This document shows, in pieces, positions 1-7,311 of a DNA stretch of 64,000 nucleotides (the first letter of the stretch is position 1; each line of letters begins with the position of its first letter). The DNA comes from CAVZTX01 sp963778375. GTDB taxonomy: Bacteria; Chloroflexota; Ktedonobacteria; Ktedonobacterales; Ktedonobacteraceae. The stretch covers positions 1 to 64,000 of the forward strand of contig CAVZTX010000016.1 of NCBI GenBank assembly GCA_963778375.1, in the 5' to 3' direction. Position numbers and translations under genes: made by a program. Below the pieces are notes generated by a model. It made no database searches, was not told the DNA's origin, and saw nothing but the letters and a program-made list of their open reading frames with translations.

Positions 1-25
1 CAACCATATTGGTGATTTTGTGGTA

Positions 26-1054
26 TCAGGTGGGGGAGAGGCGTTCGGCGAGGTACTGGAGGCTAAGGGGGTAGCGGTATTCGATGGCGGAGTGGGTGGC
101 GTCGAAGAGTTCGAAGAAGATGTCGGTGATGCCGACCTGTGCGAGGGCGTGGCGGAAGGCTTCGGCGCCGAGGTCGAGGAAGACGTCGTCGCGTTTGCCG
201 GCGTCGATGTAGATGGCTTTCATAGTGTGGAGGTCGGCGGCGTGAAGGGGGACCATGCGGACAGGGTCCCAGGCTAGCCAGCGTTCCCATACTTCGGGGA
301 TGAGTTGGGCGGTGGTGATGTCGTAGGGGAGATTGACGGTGCCGTCGAGGTCGGCGGAGTAGCAGGCGGCCATGCACCAGTCATTGAGTAAGTAGATGTC
401 GCTGCTTTTGGAGAAGGCGGGGCGGCTGCGGAAGTCTTGCCAGAATTTCTCGTAGGAGCCTTGATAGTGGTCGCGGAGGGCACGGACGGATTTCGGGAAT
501 TCTGGCTGGTAGCATGCTTCGAAGAGGGCATCACCGGCGTGGGTGGCAAAGCCGCCCCACAGGTCTGGACGAAGCATGGGAGTGACCATTGCGCCGTAAC
601 CGCCGCTGGATTTGCCTGCGATGCCCCGGTGCTCACGGTCGGGTAGGGTACGGTAGTGGGCGTCGACCCAGGGAACGATTTCGTCGCAGAGGTAGGTGTG
701 GTAGCGACCGGTGGCGGGGGAGTCGAGAAACTGGCTGCCACCGTATGAGGTCCAGCAGTCTACCCATATGAGGATGCATGGGGGTGCTTTGCCTTCGGCG
801 AAGAGTTCGTCGACGAGTTCGGGGTAGTTTTTGCGAAATGCTGCGCGGTTGCGCCACATGTCGAGCTGGCCTGTGAGGCCCTGGAGCTGATAGATGGTAG
901 GGTAGCGACGGGTAGGTTCCTGGTCGTAGTTGGGCGGCAGGTAGATCCATAAAGGGCGGGTGGATGGGTCGCCCAGGGGGTTATCTTTGAGGACCTGGCT
1001 TTCGAATGTTGTTTCTTCGTAACGTCCGCGATAGGTGATGGACCATGGGTACAT
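26..1054 (-). CDS. Alpha/beta-hydrolase esterase (enterochelin esterase/esterase D-like)
   Basis: A 342-residue cytoplasmic hydrolase with no signal peptide. The nucleophile elbow GKSSGG puts the catalytic serine near residue 149. A late Asp (DAGKRDD) and a His (DATHSAIEYRY) fit the rest of the triad. This pattern belongs to the esterase D/enterochelin esterase-like group, which cleaves carboxyl or thio esters; the substrate cannot be read from sequence. The start at 1054 is chosen because GAAAGGATC lies just upstream. The open frame continues further 5' but only as Arg-rich shadow sequence. The gene lies 20 bp after the HEAT-repeat gene and is probably cotranscribed with it. Confidence 0.85.
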   Translation of the reverse strand: MYPWSITYRGRYEETTFESQVLKDNPLGDPSTRPLWIYLPPNYDQEPTRRYPTIYQLQGLTGQLDMWRNRAAFRKNYPELVDELFAEGKAPPCILIWVDCWTSYGGSQFLDSPATGRYHTYLCDEIVPWVDAHYRTLPDREHRGIAGKSSGGYGAMVTPMLRPDLWGGFATHAGDALFEACYQPEFPKSVRALRDHYQGSYEKFWQDFRSRPAFSKSSDIYLLNDWCMAACYSADLDGTVNLPYDITTAQLIPEVWERWLAWDPVRMVPLHAADLHTMKAIYIDAGKRDDVFLDLGAEAFRHALAQVGITDIFFELFDATHSAIEYRYPLSLQYLAERLSPT

Positions 1055-1074
1055 GGGTGTGATCCTTTCAATGG

Positions 1075-2751
1075 TTACGGATAGAAGTCGTTGTCGTCGG
1101 GGAAGAGGTCGATGGGCATGGAACCGAGTCTGCCGTCTTCGATGGCCTGGGCCATGAGTCGGAAGAAGCCTTGCGCGAGGGAGCGGTGCATCATGGCGCG
1201 CAAGAAGGATTGTTCTTGTACGGGTATGGAAGAGTTGGGTTCGAGCGCGGCGGCAACGGCTCCTACGAGGTCGGCATCTTTGGTGCGTCCAACGAATTGA
1301 AAGAGGGCACCTTGACGCCTGAGACGGGCCTCGTAGAGGGTACGCCATTTGTTGTCTATGACTGTGGCGATTACATCGCTGACTAAGGCTTCGAGGCTGG
1401 CCTTTTGCTCCTGTAGCTTTTGCTGGTGATCGTTCTGTTTGGCTTTACGCTTACGGGTGCGTTGGGCGGCTTCAATAGTGTTAAGCAGGGTGAGATAGCC
1501 TGTGAAATATGGTTGGATGCTGGCTAATGGTTCGAACATCCAGGATTTAAATTCCTTCATGTTATAGAGTTCGTCACCGCGCTGGGCGAGGTGAATCAGG
1601 TCGGGAGTCAGTGGGCGTGACTCCAAAGCGGGTGAGACGGTGGATGCGCTATGGGATGATGCATCCATTTCAATGAAGGGCCGCCAGACGGAGTAGGCAA
1701 CGGGTAGCTTGCGGCGGGTGCGCTTGTTGAGGGCGCGGGCTTCGGCGATTAAGACACGACAGTATTCAAGGGAGACTTCAAAACTGCCAAAGCCCTGGTC
1801 GTCCATGTTGCTTACGAGTTCGGACCAGCGGTCTGCTTCCATCTCGTCTGTGCCGTAACAGTCTTTGATGCCCCAGGTGTCCTGGTAGAGGACATTGACT
1901 CCCTTGAGCAGGCCATCGGGGCGCTTCCAGGAGAGCATAATCATTTGCGCACCGGTACCGTCGATGAAGCTGACGCGAGCTTCGTAGAGGGGTAGGTACT
2001 GCTGGCTCTCGGCGATGGCATCGGCTATGCCGGGGGATGATTGCATAGTGAGTCGCCCAAGCGTCGCGCGGGCATGCTGTTTGAGCTGACGATTTGAGCT
2101 GGTGTTCACTAGGTAGGTTAAGGCGGGAATGGACTGCTGGGCGGCGATGGGTCCGAGTTGTTCCAGAGCCTCGATGGCGGCGATTGCAATTTTGCTGGAG
2201 GAATTTTCTATTAAGGGGATGAGCAGGTTGGTGGCACGTGGGTCATTGCTACTGCCTAGCCAGCCAATGAAGCCAAGACGGCGATCCATAGGCATGGAGA
2301 GGACATCTTCCAGCACCGATTCTACGCCGAGTTCGCTCTGGCCGACGAGTTCAAGGAGGCGCATCTGCATCTGGAGCATGGCGGCTTCGGGGTCGTTGAG
2401 GTACTCGATGATGCCATCGTCGGCCATTTCTGAGCCGAGTTCTTTGAGGACGGGGGAGAGTGTGAGTTTTGCGAGGTCGCTGACGGTGGGGTCGGCGACA
2501 AAGTCTTCGAGTTCTTCCAGGTCAAAGTCGGTGGCCAGTTCGGAGAGGATGAGGACGGCGGCGGAGTGTGCCGAGGTATCATTTGTGCGCAGCAAATGTA
2601 GGACTTTATCTCGCGCTCCATCCGTCCATTCTTCATCCAAGCGATCAAAATAATGAGATAAGGTGTCCTCGTCTATATCGTCGCGTCGACTCATGGCGAG
2701 CAGGATGCTGTCGATGCTGTCTTGCGGAGGCCCTTTGCGTCCTCGTGGCAT
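1075..2751 (-). CDS. HEAT-repeat protein of unknown function
   Basis: A 558-residue soluble protein. Roughly residues 40-270 are alpha-helical repeats of the HEAT/Armadillo kind, for example the blocks around IAIAAIEALEQLGPIAA and NRQLKQHARATLGRL, normally used as a protein-binding scaffold. The C-terminal half matches no family I recognise and ends in an acidic tail (FPDDNDFYP). The start at 2751 follows AAGGAGTG at good spacing, and the sequence upstream of it looks noncoding. It is the first gene of a two-gene minus-strand unit with the esterase. Function unknown; HEAT assignment moderately sure. Confidence 0.8.
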   Translation of the reverse strand: MPRGRKGPPQDSIDSILLAMSRRDDIDEDTLSHYFDRLDEEWTDGARDKVLHLLRTNDTSAHSAAVLILSELATDFDLEELEDFVADPTVSDLAKLTLSPVLKELGSEMADDGIIEYLNDPEAAMLQMQMRLLELVGQSELGVESVLEDVLSMPMDRRLGFIGWLGSSNDPRATNLLIPLIENSSSKIAIAAIEALEQLGPIAAQQSIPALTYLVNTSSNRQLKQHARATLGRLTMQSSPGIADAIAESQQYLPLYEARVSFIDGTGAQMIMLSWKRPDGLLKGVNVLYQDTWGIKDCYGTDEMEADRWSELVSNMDDQGFGSFEVSLEYCRVLIAEARALNKRTRRKLPVAYSVWRPFIEMDASSHSASTVSPALESRPLTPDLIHLAQRGDELYNMKEFKSWMFEPLASIQPYFTGYLTLLNTIEAAQRTRKRKAKQNDHQQKLQEQKASLEALVSDVIATVIDNKWRTLYEARLRRQGALFQFVGRTKDADLVGAVAAALEPNSSIPVQEQSFLRAMMHRSLAQGFFRLMAQAIEDGRLGSMPIDLFPDDNDFYP

Positions 2752-2850
2752 ACGTTCACTCCTTGATGGAATTAAGGATTGGGATAGGTGGTTTCGATGG
2801 AAGCCTGCCGCAAGGCATTGTACCACGTTGGGGGCGACAAGTTGAGAGAT

Positions 2851-2875
2851 GGCCAATAAATCGGCCCCTACGGAG
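2851..2875. repeat. Palindrome with CCTAC tail (dispersed element copy 1)
   Basis: GGCC, an eight-base loop and GGCC, followed at once by CCTACGGAG. The same design, with different stem bases and a CCTAC or CCCTAC tail, recurs at 6907, 7269, 11465, 19893 and 53269. This is the weakest stem of the set, but its tail CCTACGGAG is identical to the copy at 6907. Confidence 0.5.
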
Positions 2876-2890
2876 TATGCGGGGGATAGA

Positions 2891-3025
2891 ACGGACTATC
2901 ACGAGCTGGAGGCGAACTTCTTTGCGCGGCTTGACGGCACCCACCAACGCGACAGTGCGGTCCGTCGGCTGCAGGCGTTGGGCTACAAGGTCACCTTGGA
3001 AGAGCTGAAGGAGGTGAGCGCCTAG
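2891..3025 (+). pseudogene. IS110-family transposase, C-terminal fragment
   Basis: Forty-four in-frame codons ending in TAG at 3023. They match the C-terminus of the transposase at 4087-5348, with shared motifs HQRDSAVRRLQALGY and RQRDSAVRRLQALGY. The catalytic DEDD and Ser-containing regions are absent, so it cannot be active. It reads toward array 1 exactly as the larger copy reads toward array 2. Confidence 0.85.
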
Positions 3026-3136
3026 TCATACGCGTTCCTCTCAGCAGTCGCTTGCTTGCTCCCAGCCCATCTGGCCTGGGCTACCTTCGTGTGCCTTGTT
3101 TCCCTCCCTACCCCCTTCCCCGAATTTTCGGAGGAA
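2891..3136 (+). mobile_element. 3' remnant of an IS110-family element abutting array 1
   Basis: Only the right part of the element is left: the last 44 codons of the transposase, then about 110 bp of right end. That right end closely matches the one after the complete element (5349-5457), sharing for example GCTTGCTCCCAGC and CCGAATTTTCG. The right end stops at AA, where the array repeat resumes (AATCCCGAATGG). The left part of this copy and whatever array lay upstream are gone; the remnant begins next to the palindrome at 2851. Confidence 0.85.
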
Positions 3137-3796
3137 TCCCGAATGGGCTTCCCAGGCCATTTAGCCGCTCTCAACGGACTGAACCGAGCGCATAGGCGCA
3201 GTGACTGTTTCAATCCCGAATGGGCTTCCCAGGCCATTTAGCCCGCAGCATGCAAAGCTACCATGCGTATGCAGTAACACAGATGTTTCAATCCCGAATG
3301 GGCTTCCCAGGCCATTTAGCCTGATGCAGTGAATCGGATGCTAATCGGGTTTCAATCCCGAATGGGCTTCCCAGGCCATTTAGCCTCAGCATGCGTATCT
3401 CATCTATGCGTTTCAATCCCGAATGGGCTTCCCAGGCCATTTAGCCGCGATAGCTGGATTCTGATCGTGACCAGATCTAGCGTTTCAATCCCGAATGGGC
3501 TTCCCAGGCCATTTAGCCTTGATCGACATGGCTAGTCACTGCATGCCTGTTAACGTTTCAATCCCGAATGGGCTTCCCAGGCCATTTAGCCTCTGCAATC
3601 GAGCTGATGGTACATGCTGACGATCAAACTGCAGTGTTTCAATCCCGAATGGGCTTCCCAGGCCATTTAGCCGCAGCAATAGGATTAGTGCTAGTGCTGT
3701 ATCAAGCCAATGTTTCAATCCCGAATGGGCTTCCCAGGCCATTTAGCCCGTAGCACGAAGCCTTAGCTATGGTCGTATGGTATCTAAGTGTTTCAA
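3130..3796. CRISPR. Orphan CRISPR-like repeat-spacer array, part 1
   Basis: Nine repeats of a 37-bp unit that starts GTTTCAATCCCGAATGG and ends CCAGGCCATTTAGCC. Starts are at 3130 (first 5 bp replaced by element sequence), 3207, 3285, 3349, 3410, 3482, 3555, 3636 and 3712, then a 7-bp stub GTTTCAA at 3790 where the IS110 element is inserted. Spacers are 40, 41, 27, 24, 35, 36, 44, 39 and 41 bp. Full repeats are identical to each other. The GTTTCAATC start resembles type I/III CRISPR repeats, but the 3' end lacks the usual GAAAC/G. There is no cas gene and no leader in the window. That these are direct repeats is certain; that this is a working CRISPR is doubtful. Confidence 0.75.
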
Positions 3797-3886
3797 GCGC
3801 GATGACACGGGGTGTCAGTGAAGAGCATGAAAATGGCTTTGCTCCAACTCTCGTGCGTTCCCGGCACCTGTGCGGTAGAATAGGAC

Positions 3887-4027
3887 AGGCGGCTACGAGA
3901 CGAGATCGTCGGGATTGGGTGCTCCCAAGCCCGTGTTTCAAGCTGATCCTGGCGCGTCCAGCAGTGCTGAGTGTCACCACGGCTATGCCGTGAGTACGAG
4001 TAGGAAACTTGTTGTTCCTTGCGCGCC
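3887..4027 (+). ncRNA. Candidate IS110 bridge RNA region in the left end
   Basis: In IS110 elements such as IS621 the left end encodes a bridge RNA with a target loop and a donor loop. Here a hairpin TTGGG-TGCT-CCCAA (3916-3929) is flanked by TCGGGATT (3909-3916), the reverse complement of the repeat bases right of the insertion point, and by GTTTCAA (3935-3941), the bases left of it. Further on, GTAGGAA (4000-4006) equals the element's right end (5451-5457) and opens a hairpin AGGAA/TTCCT followed by GCGCGC, resembling the left end start. The order of the two target guides is opposite to IS621, so the assignment is tentative. Confidence 0.4.
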
Positions 4028-4086
4028 TCTCCCCGCCGCCGCTTCGCTCTGCTGCTAGTATAGCAGATCAGAAAGGAGATCTGGCA

Positions 4087-5348
4087 ATGGCTCTTCCTCT
4101 CTTGTATGCCTGCTGCGCTGGCTTGGATGTCCACAAGAAGACGGTGGTCGCCTGTGTGCTGCTCACGCGCTCCCACTGGCAAAGTCAGCACACCAGATGC
4201 GCACCTTCGCCACCACCACTGCCAGCTTGCAGGACCTGGCCGACTGGCTGGCCAGCCAAAGCGTGACCCAGGTGGCGATGGAAAGCACCGGCATCTACTG
4301 GCGCCCCGTTTTCAATCTGCTTGGAAGGGCGCTTTGAGGTGCTCCTGGTCAACGCCCAGCACATGAAAGCGGTGCCTGGTCACAAGACCGACATCAAGGA
4401 TAGCTGAATGGATTGCCGAGTTACTGCGACATGGCTTGCTCAGTCCGCCAGCTTCATTCCTCCCAAGCCCATCCGAGATCTGCGCGACCTGGTGCGTGCT
4501 CGCAAGACGCTCGTGCAGCAACGCGCCCAAGCCATCAACCGCGTCCAGAAGGTGCTTGGAGACGGCCAACATCAAGCTCTCCTCGGTCGCCAGCGATGTG
4601 CTGGGCAAAAGCGGGCGCGAGATGATCGAGGCGCTGATTGCTGGCATCAGTGATGCTGAATCCTTCGCCGATTTGGCTCGTGGGCGCTTACGTGCCAAGC
4701 TGCCTGCGCTTACGCGAAGCCTTGGAAGGCCGCGTGGAACCCACCCATCGCGTGCTTGTTGCGCCAATTGCTCGCCCAGATCGATTTCCTGCAAGGCTCA
4801 GATCGAGAGCCTCTCGCTGGACATCGACCAGCAGCTGGCTCCCCACGAGTCGCTGCTCGCGCGTCTGATGCAGATCACTGGCATAGGTCGCACTCGCCGC
4901 TACCGCCATCCTGGCCGAGATCGGCACCGATATGAGCCGCTTCCCCTCGGCCAAGCACCTGGCTTCCTGGGCGGGGGTCGCTCCGGGCAACAAGCAGAGT
5001 GGCGGCAAACGCTTGCATGCTCCGACCACCAAGGGCAATCGTTACCTGCGCGCCGTGCTGGCCGAAGTCGTCTGGGTCATCTCCCATACCCATGACTACT
5101 TACCTCTCGGCGCAGTACCATCGGCTGGCTCACCGCATTGGCAAAAAGAAGAGCGATTGTGGCCGTCAGCCACAGCGTGCTGGTCATCATCTACCATCTG
5201 CTGGCTGACAACGCCGGACTATCACGACCTGGGTCCCGACTACTTTGAGCGCCTCGACAGCACCCGCCAACGCGACAGTGCAGTGCGGCGACTGCAAGCC
5301 TTGGGCTACACGGTCACCTTGGAAAAGCAACAGGAGGTGTGTGCGTAA
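4087..5348 (+). pseudogene. IS110-family transposase, multiply frameshifted
   Basis: Starts ATG at 4087 after GAAAGGAGATCTGGCA. Recognisable pieces in order: N-terminal GLDVHKKTVVACVLL (first catalytic Asp), MESTGIYWRPVF (catalytic Glu), HKTDIKDS (Asp pair), then after more frame changes MQITGIGRT, SRFPSAKHLASWAGVAPGNKQSGGKRL (quoted only as the SxxHLASWAG...PGNKQSGGK motif, with the catalytic Ser region) and the C-terminus RQRDSAVRRLQALGY. These fall in all three forward frames. I count at least six single-base shifts, for example near 4165, 4312 and 4404. Family assignment is certain; the gene is inactive unless the indels are assembly errors. Confidence 0.9.
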
Positions 5349-5455
5349 TCATTCGGCTTCCTGAAGAATCGTCTGCTTGCTCCCAGCGACATGTCCCTGG
5401 GTTACTTTCGTGCGCCTTGTTTCCCTCCCCACCCCTTTCCCCGAATTTTCGTAGG

Positions 5456-6226
5456 AATCCCGAATGGGCTTCCCAGGCCATTTAGCCTCGCTAAGCGTTC
5501 AGTCAACGTGCAGCATTGCATGTCTAGTAGTTTCAATCCCGAATGGGCTTCCCAGGCCATTTAGCCCATGCAATGGAGGTAATGCTAAGGTAGACTTGCT
5601 AATCTGAGTTTCAATCCCGAATGGGCTTCCCAGGCCATTTAGCCCGAGGTGACGTTATTCGCCATGCTGGTATTCATGTTTCAATCCCGAATGGGCTTCC
5701 CAGGCCATTTAGCCATCGACAGGCAGATACATGTCGTAGATCGACTTGGAGTTTCAATCCCGAATGGGCTTCCCAGGCCATTTAGCCCGTGTCAAGGCGA
5801 GCTGAGCCTGTTAGACGTTTCAATCCCGAATGGGCTTCCCAGGCCATTTAGCCCATGAGCAGCTCACGATGATGCATGTCAGTGGTTTCAATCCCGAATG
5901 GGCTTCCCAGGCCATTTAGCCTATCAAGCATGCAATGCTGCTCGAGCGACTGCAGTATAGTGTTTCAATCCCGAATGGGCTTCCCAGGCCATTTAGCCCT
6001 GATGCTAATCGACTAGTCAGTACAGTGACTGGTAGCATGGTTTCAATCCCGAATGGGCTTCCCAGGCCATTTAGCCGCTAGTGCATGACAGCATTGCGAC
6101 TACGATGTATGTGCAGTTTCAATCCCGAATGGGCTTCCCAGGCCATTTAGCCGTCGATGCAATACTGATCGATGCCAGTGACATGCATAGTTTCAATCCC
6201 GAATGGGCTTCCCAGGCCATTTAGCC
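5456..6226. CRISPR. Orphan CRISPR-like repeat-spacer array, part 2
   Basis: Eleven copies of the same 37-bp repeat as part 1. The first lacks its 5' five bases at the IS110 junction (5456). The others start at 5530, 5608, 5678, 5751, 5817, 5885, 5962, 6040, 6116 and 6190. Spacers are 42, 41, 33, 36, 29, 31, 40, 41, 39 and 37 bp. The last repeat is still perfect, with no decay at the distal end. After it come 320 bp with no gene. Without the IS110 element, parts 1 and 2 form one array. Confidence 0.75.
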
Positions 6227-6310
6227 TGCTACCCTTCTAGTATAGCATGGGAAGCCAGTTTATGCAAGCGTTTCCGCGAGGCTCTTTAGGGAAGAGTTTA
6301 TTTTCGATAG

Positions 6311-6337
6311 AAATAAGGGCGATATTGGCCCTTATTT
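6311..6337. terminator. Perfect 10-bp hairpin downstream of the array
   Basis: AAATAAGGGC, a seven-base loop, then GCCCTTATTT. The A/T-rich ends would give a U-rich tail in either direction, so it could end array transcripts. It is the only clear signal in the otherwise empty stretch 6227-6546. Confidence 0.5.
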
Positions 6338-6546
6338 CGTGTCAAGGAGCCTGGGGAGTGTTGCGCGGGTCTACGCTCAGGAAGTCCATCACTGAGCCCC
6401 GCGCAAAGCTGAGCAGTTTATTTGGGATGGGTTTTTGAATGGTTGATCTTTCGTCTTTTTTCGGTGGGGGATGGTTTTCGTTTTGTGAGAATGGGGCGAC
6501 AATATAATTTTCGATATGTGTTGGAATGATTTTTTTGGGGAGGCAG

Positions 6547-6870
6547 ATGATTTCTGCGATGGCTCATTTAGAGGGGCGAGACTATAGCTTTGAGCAGTAT
6601 ATGAGGTTGTTGCGGAATAGTGAACAACGACTTGAGTTTGATCATGGCGAAATCTATGCGATGGCTGGCAGTAGCGCTAATCACGCGGCGATTTCTGCTA
6701 ATGTGTGGCGGGCTTTGGATGATGGGTTAGGTGAGGATACGAATTGCCGACATATGTGGTTGATCGTGTGGTTCGGCTTACGCCGGATGTGGTGGTGACT
6801 TGCGATAAGGCGGATCAGGATGATGCTTTTTTGTGCCGGTTGAGATGAGTGAGTTGGTGGAGGATGGGGA
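6547..6870 (+). pseudogene. Uma2-family (DUF820) endonuclease, broken
   Basis: ATG at 6547 follows GGGGAGG. The N-terminus (YSFEQYMRLLRNSEQRLEF, then GEIYAMAGSSANHAAISANV) is typical of Uma2/DUF820, a PD-(D/E)XK nuclease-like family very common in Chloroflexota and cyanobacteria. After about residue 75 the frame shifts: the expected continuation (YVVDRVVRLTPDVVVTCDKAD) lies in another frame from about 6750, and it stops before the catalytic core is complete. The usual family length is about 190 residues. Non-functional as read. Confidence 0.7.
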
Positions 6871-6906
6871 GGATGGTTAGTCGCCGCGCCCCGGCCCAGC
6901 CCCGGC

Positions 6907-6931
6907 GGGTGATCATTAAGATCACCCCTAC
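6907..6931. repeat. Palindrome with CCTAC tail (copy 2)
   Basis: GGGTGATC, loop ATTAA, GATCACCC, then CTACGGAGG. The stem is perfect over 8 bp. It lies between the broken Uma2 gene and the small secreted ORF. Confidence 0.6.
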
Positions 6932-7005
6932 GGAGGTGTAGCATCCCGCGCCATTATGGAGGTGGGGTGAAAGCATTCCACATCATCAAGAGCCATCCCG
7001 CACCA

Positions 7006-7218
7006 TTAGGAGGTTGTGGCGAGGAAGAAGGTGTAGGTGATGATGGCGCTGCTTTGGTCGAGGAGGCGGAGGCCGCAGTAGCCGGAGGTGAGGGAGTTGT
7101 CGGTTGGGGTGACTCCCGCGGCCTGCGCGGAGGCTGCTCGCGGGCGGTTGCCGACGGCTCCGAGCAGGATGGTGATGCTGGCGAGCAGGGTTGCCAGGGC
7201 TACAAGAGTGAGCAGGAT
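7006..7218 (-). CDS. Possible small secreted protein with a non-standard start
   Basis: An open frame of about 70 codons. It encodes a hydrophobic segment (LLTLVALATLLASITILLGAV), an AQA-type cleavage site and a short Cys-containing tail (SGYCGLRLLDQSS). A TAA lies two codons upstream and no ATG, GTG or TTG precedes the hydrophobic part, so translation would have to start at ATC (7218) or CTG. GGGGAG sits at proper spacing before the ATC. It is downstream of, and on the same strand as, the propeller gene. Either an unusual start or a frameshift near the 5' end. Confidence 0.35.
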   Translation of the reverse strand: MLLTLVALATLLASITILLGAVGNRPRAASAQAAGVTPTDNSLTSGYCGLRLLDQSSAIITYTFFLATTS

Positions 7219-7268
7219 TTGTTATTCTCCCCTTTTGGTGTTTTTGCGATATCCCAGCGCCACCCCAC

Positions 7269-7293
7269 GGGCGGGCACAAGGCCCGCCCCTAC
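7269..7293. repeat. Palindrome with CCTAC tail (copy 3)
   Basis: GGGCGGGC, loop ACAAG, GCCCGCCC, then CTAC. The 8-bp G/C stem is perfect. It lies 20 bp beyond the stop codon of the propeller gene and could also serve as its terminator. Confidence 0.6.
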
Positions 7294-7311
7294 AGATTCG
7301 TGAGCACCCTT

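Larger units (their letters stand above)
3797..5457 (+). mobile_element. IS110-family insertion element inside an array repeat
   Basis: The left flank is the repeat stub GTTTCAA (3790-3796) and the right flank is AATCCCGAATGG (from 5456). Removing about 1.66 kb and one AA rebuilds a perfect repeat. This is what IS110 recombinases leave: a short core on both sides and no ordinary target duplication. The element has a noncoding left end of about 290 bp, a frameshifted transposase (4087-5348) and a right end of about 109 bp. Inferred orientation left to right; it splits one original array of about 20 repeats. Confidence 0.85.

Noticed and set aside
1055..1348. 98-residue N-terminal extension of the esterase
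   Set aside because: Arg/His-rich shadow sequence opposite in kind to the rest, overlapping the HEAT gene. A good ribosome site exists at the internal start.
3329..3753. Open frames across the repeat array with recurring SIPNGLPRPFS or RMGFPGHLA peptides
   Set aside because: They are translations of the 37-bp repeat. Repeat plus variable spacer changes frame each time, and no ribosome sites exist.
3130..6226. Calling the array an integron cassette array or a minisatellite
   Set aside because: No integrase, no cassette genes and no attC-like core sites. The spacers are all different, unlike a minisatellite.
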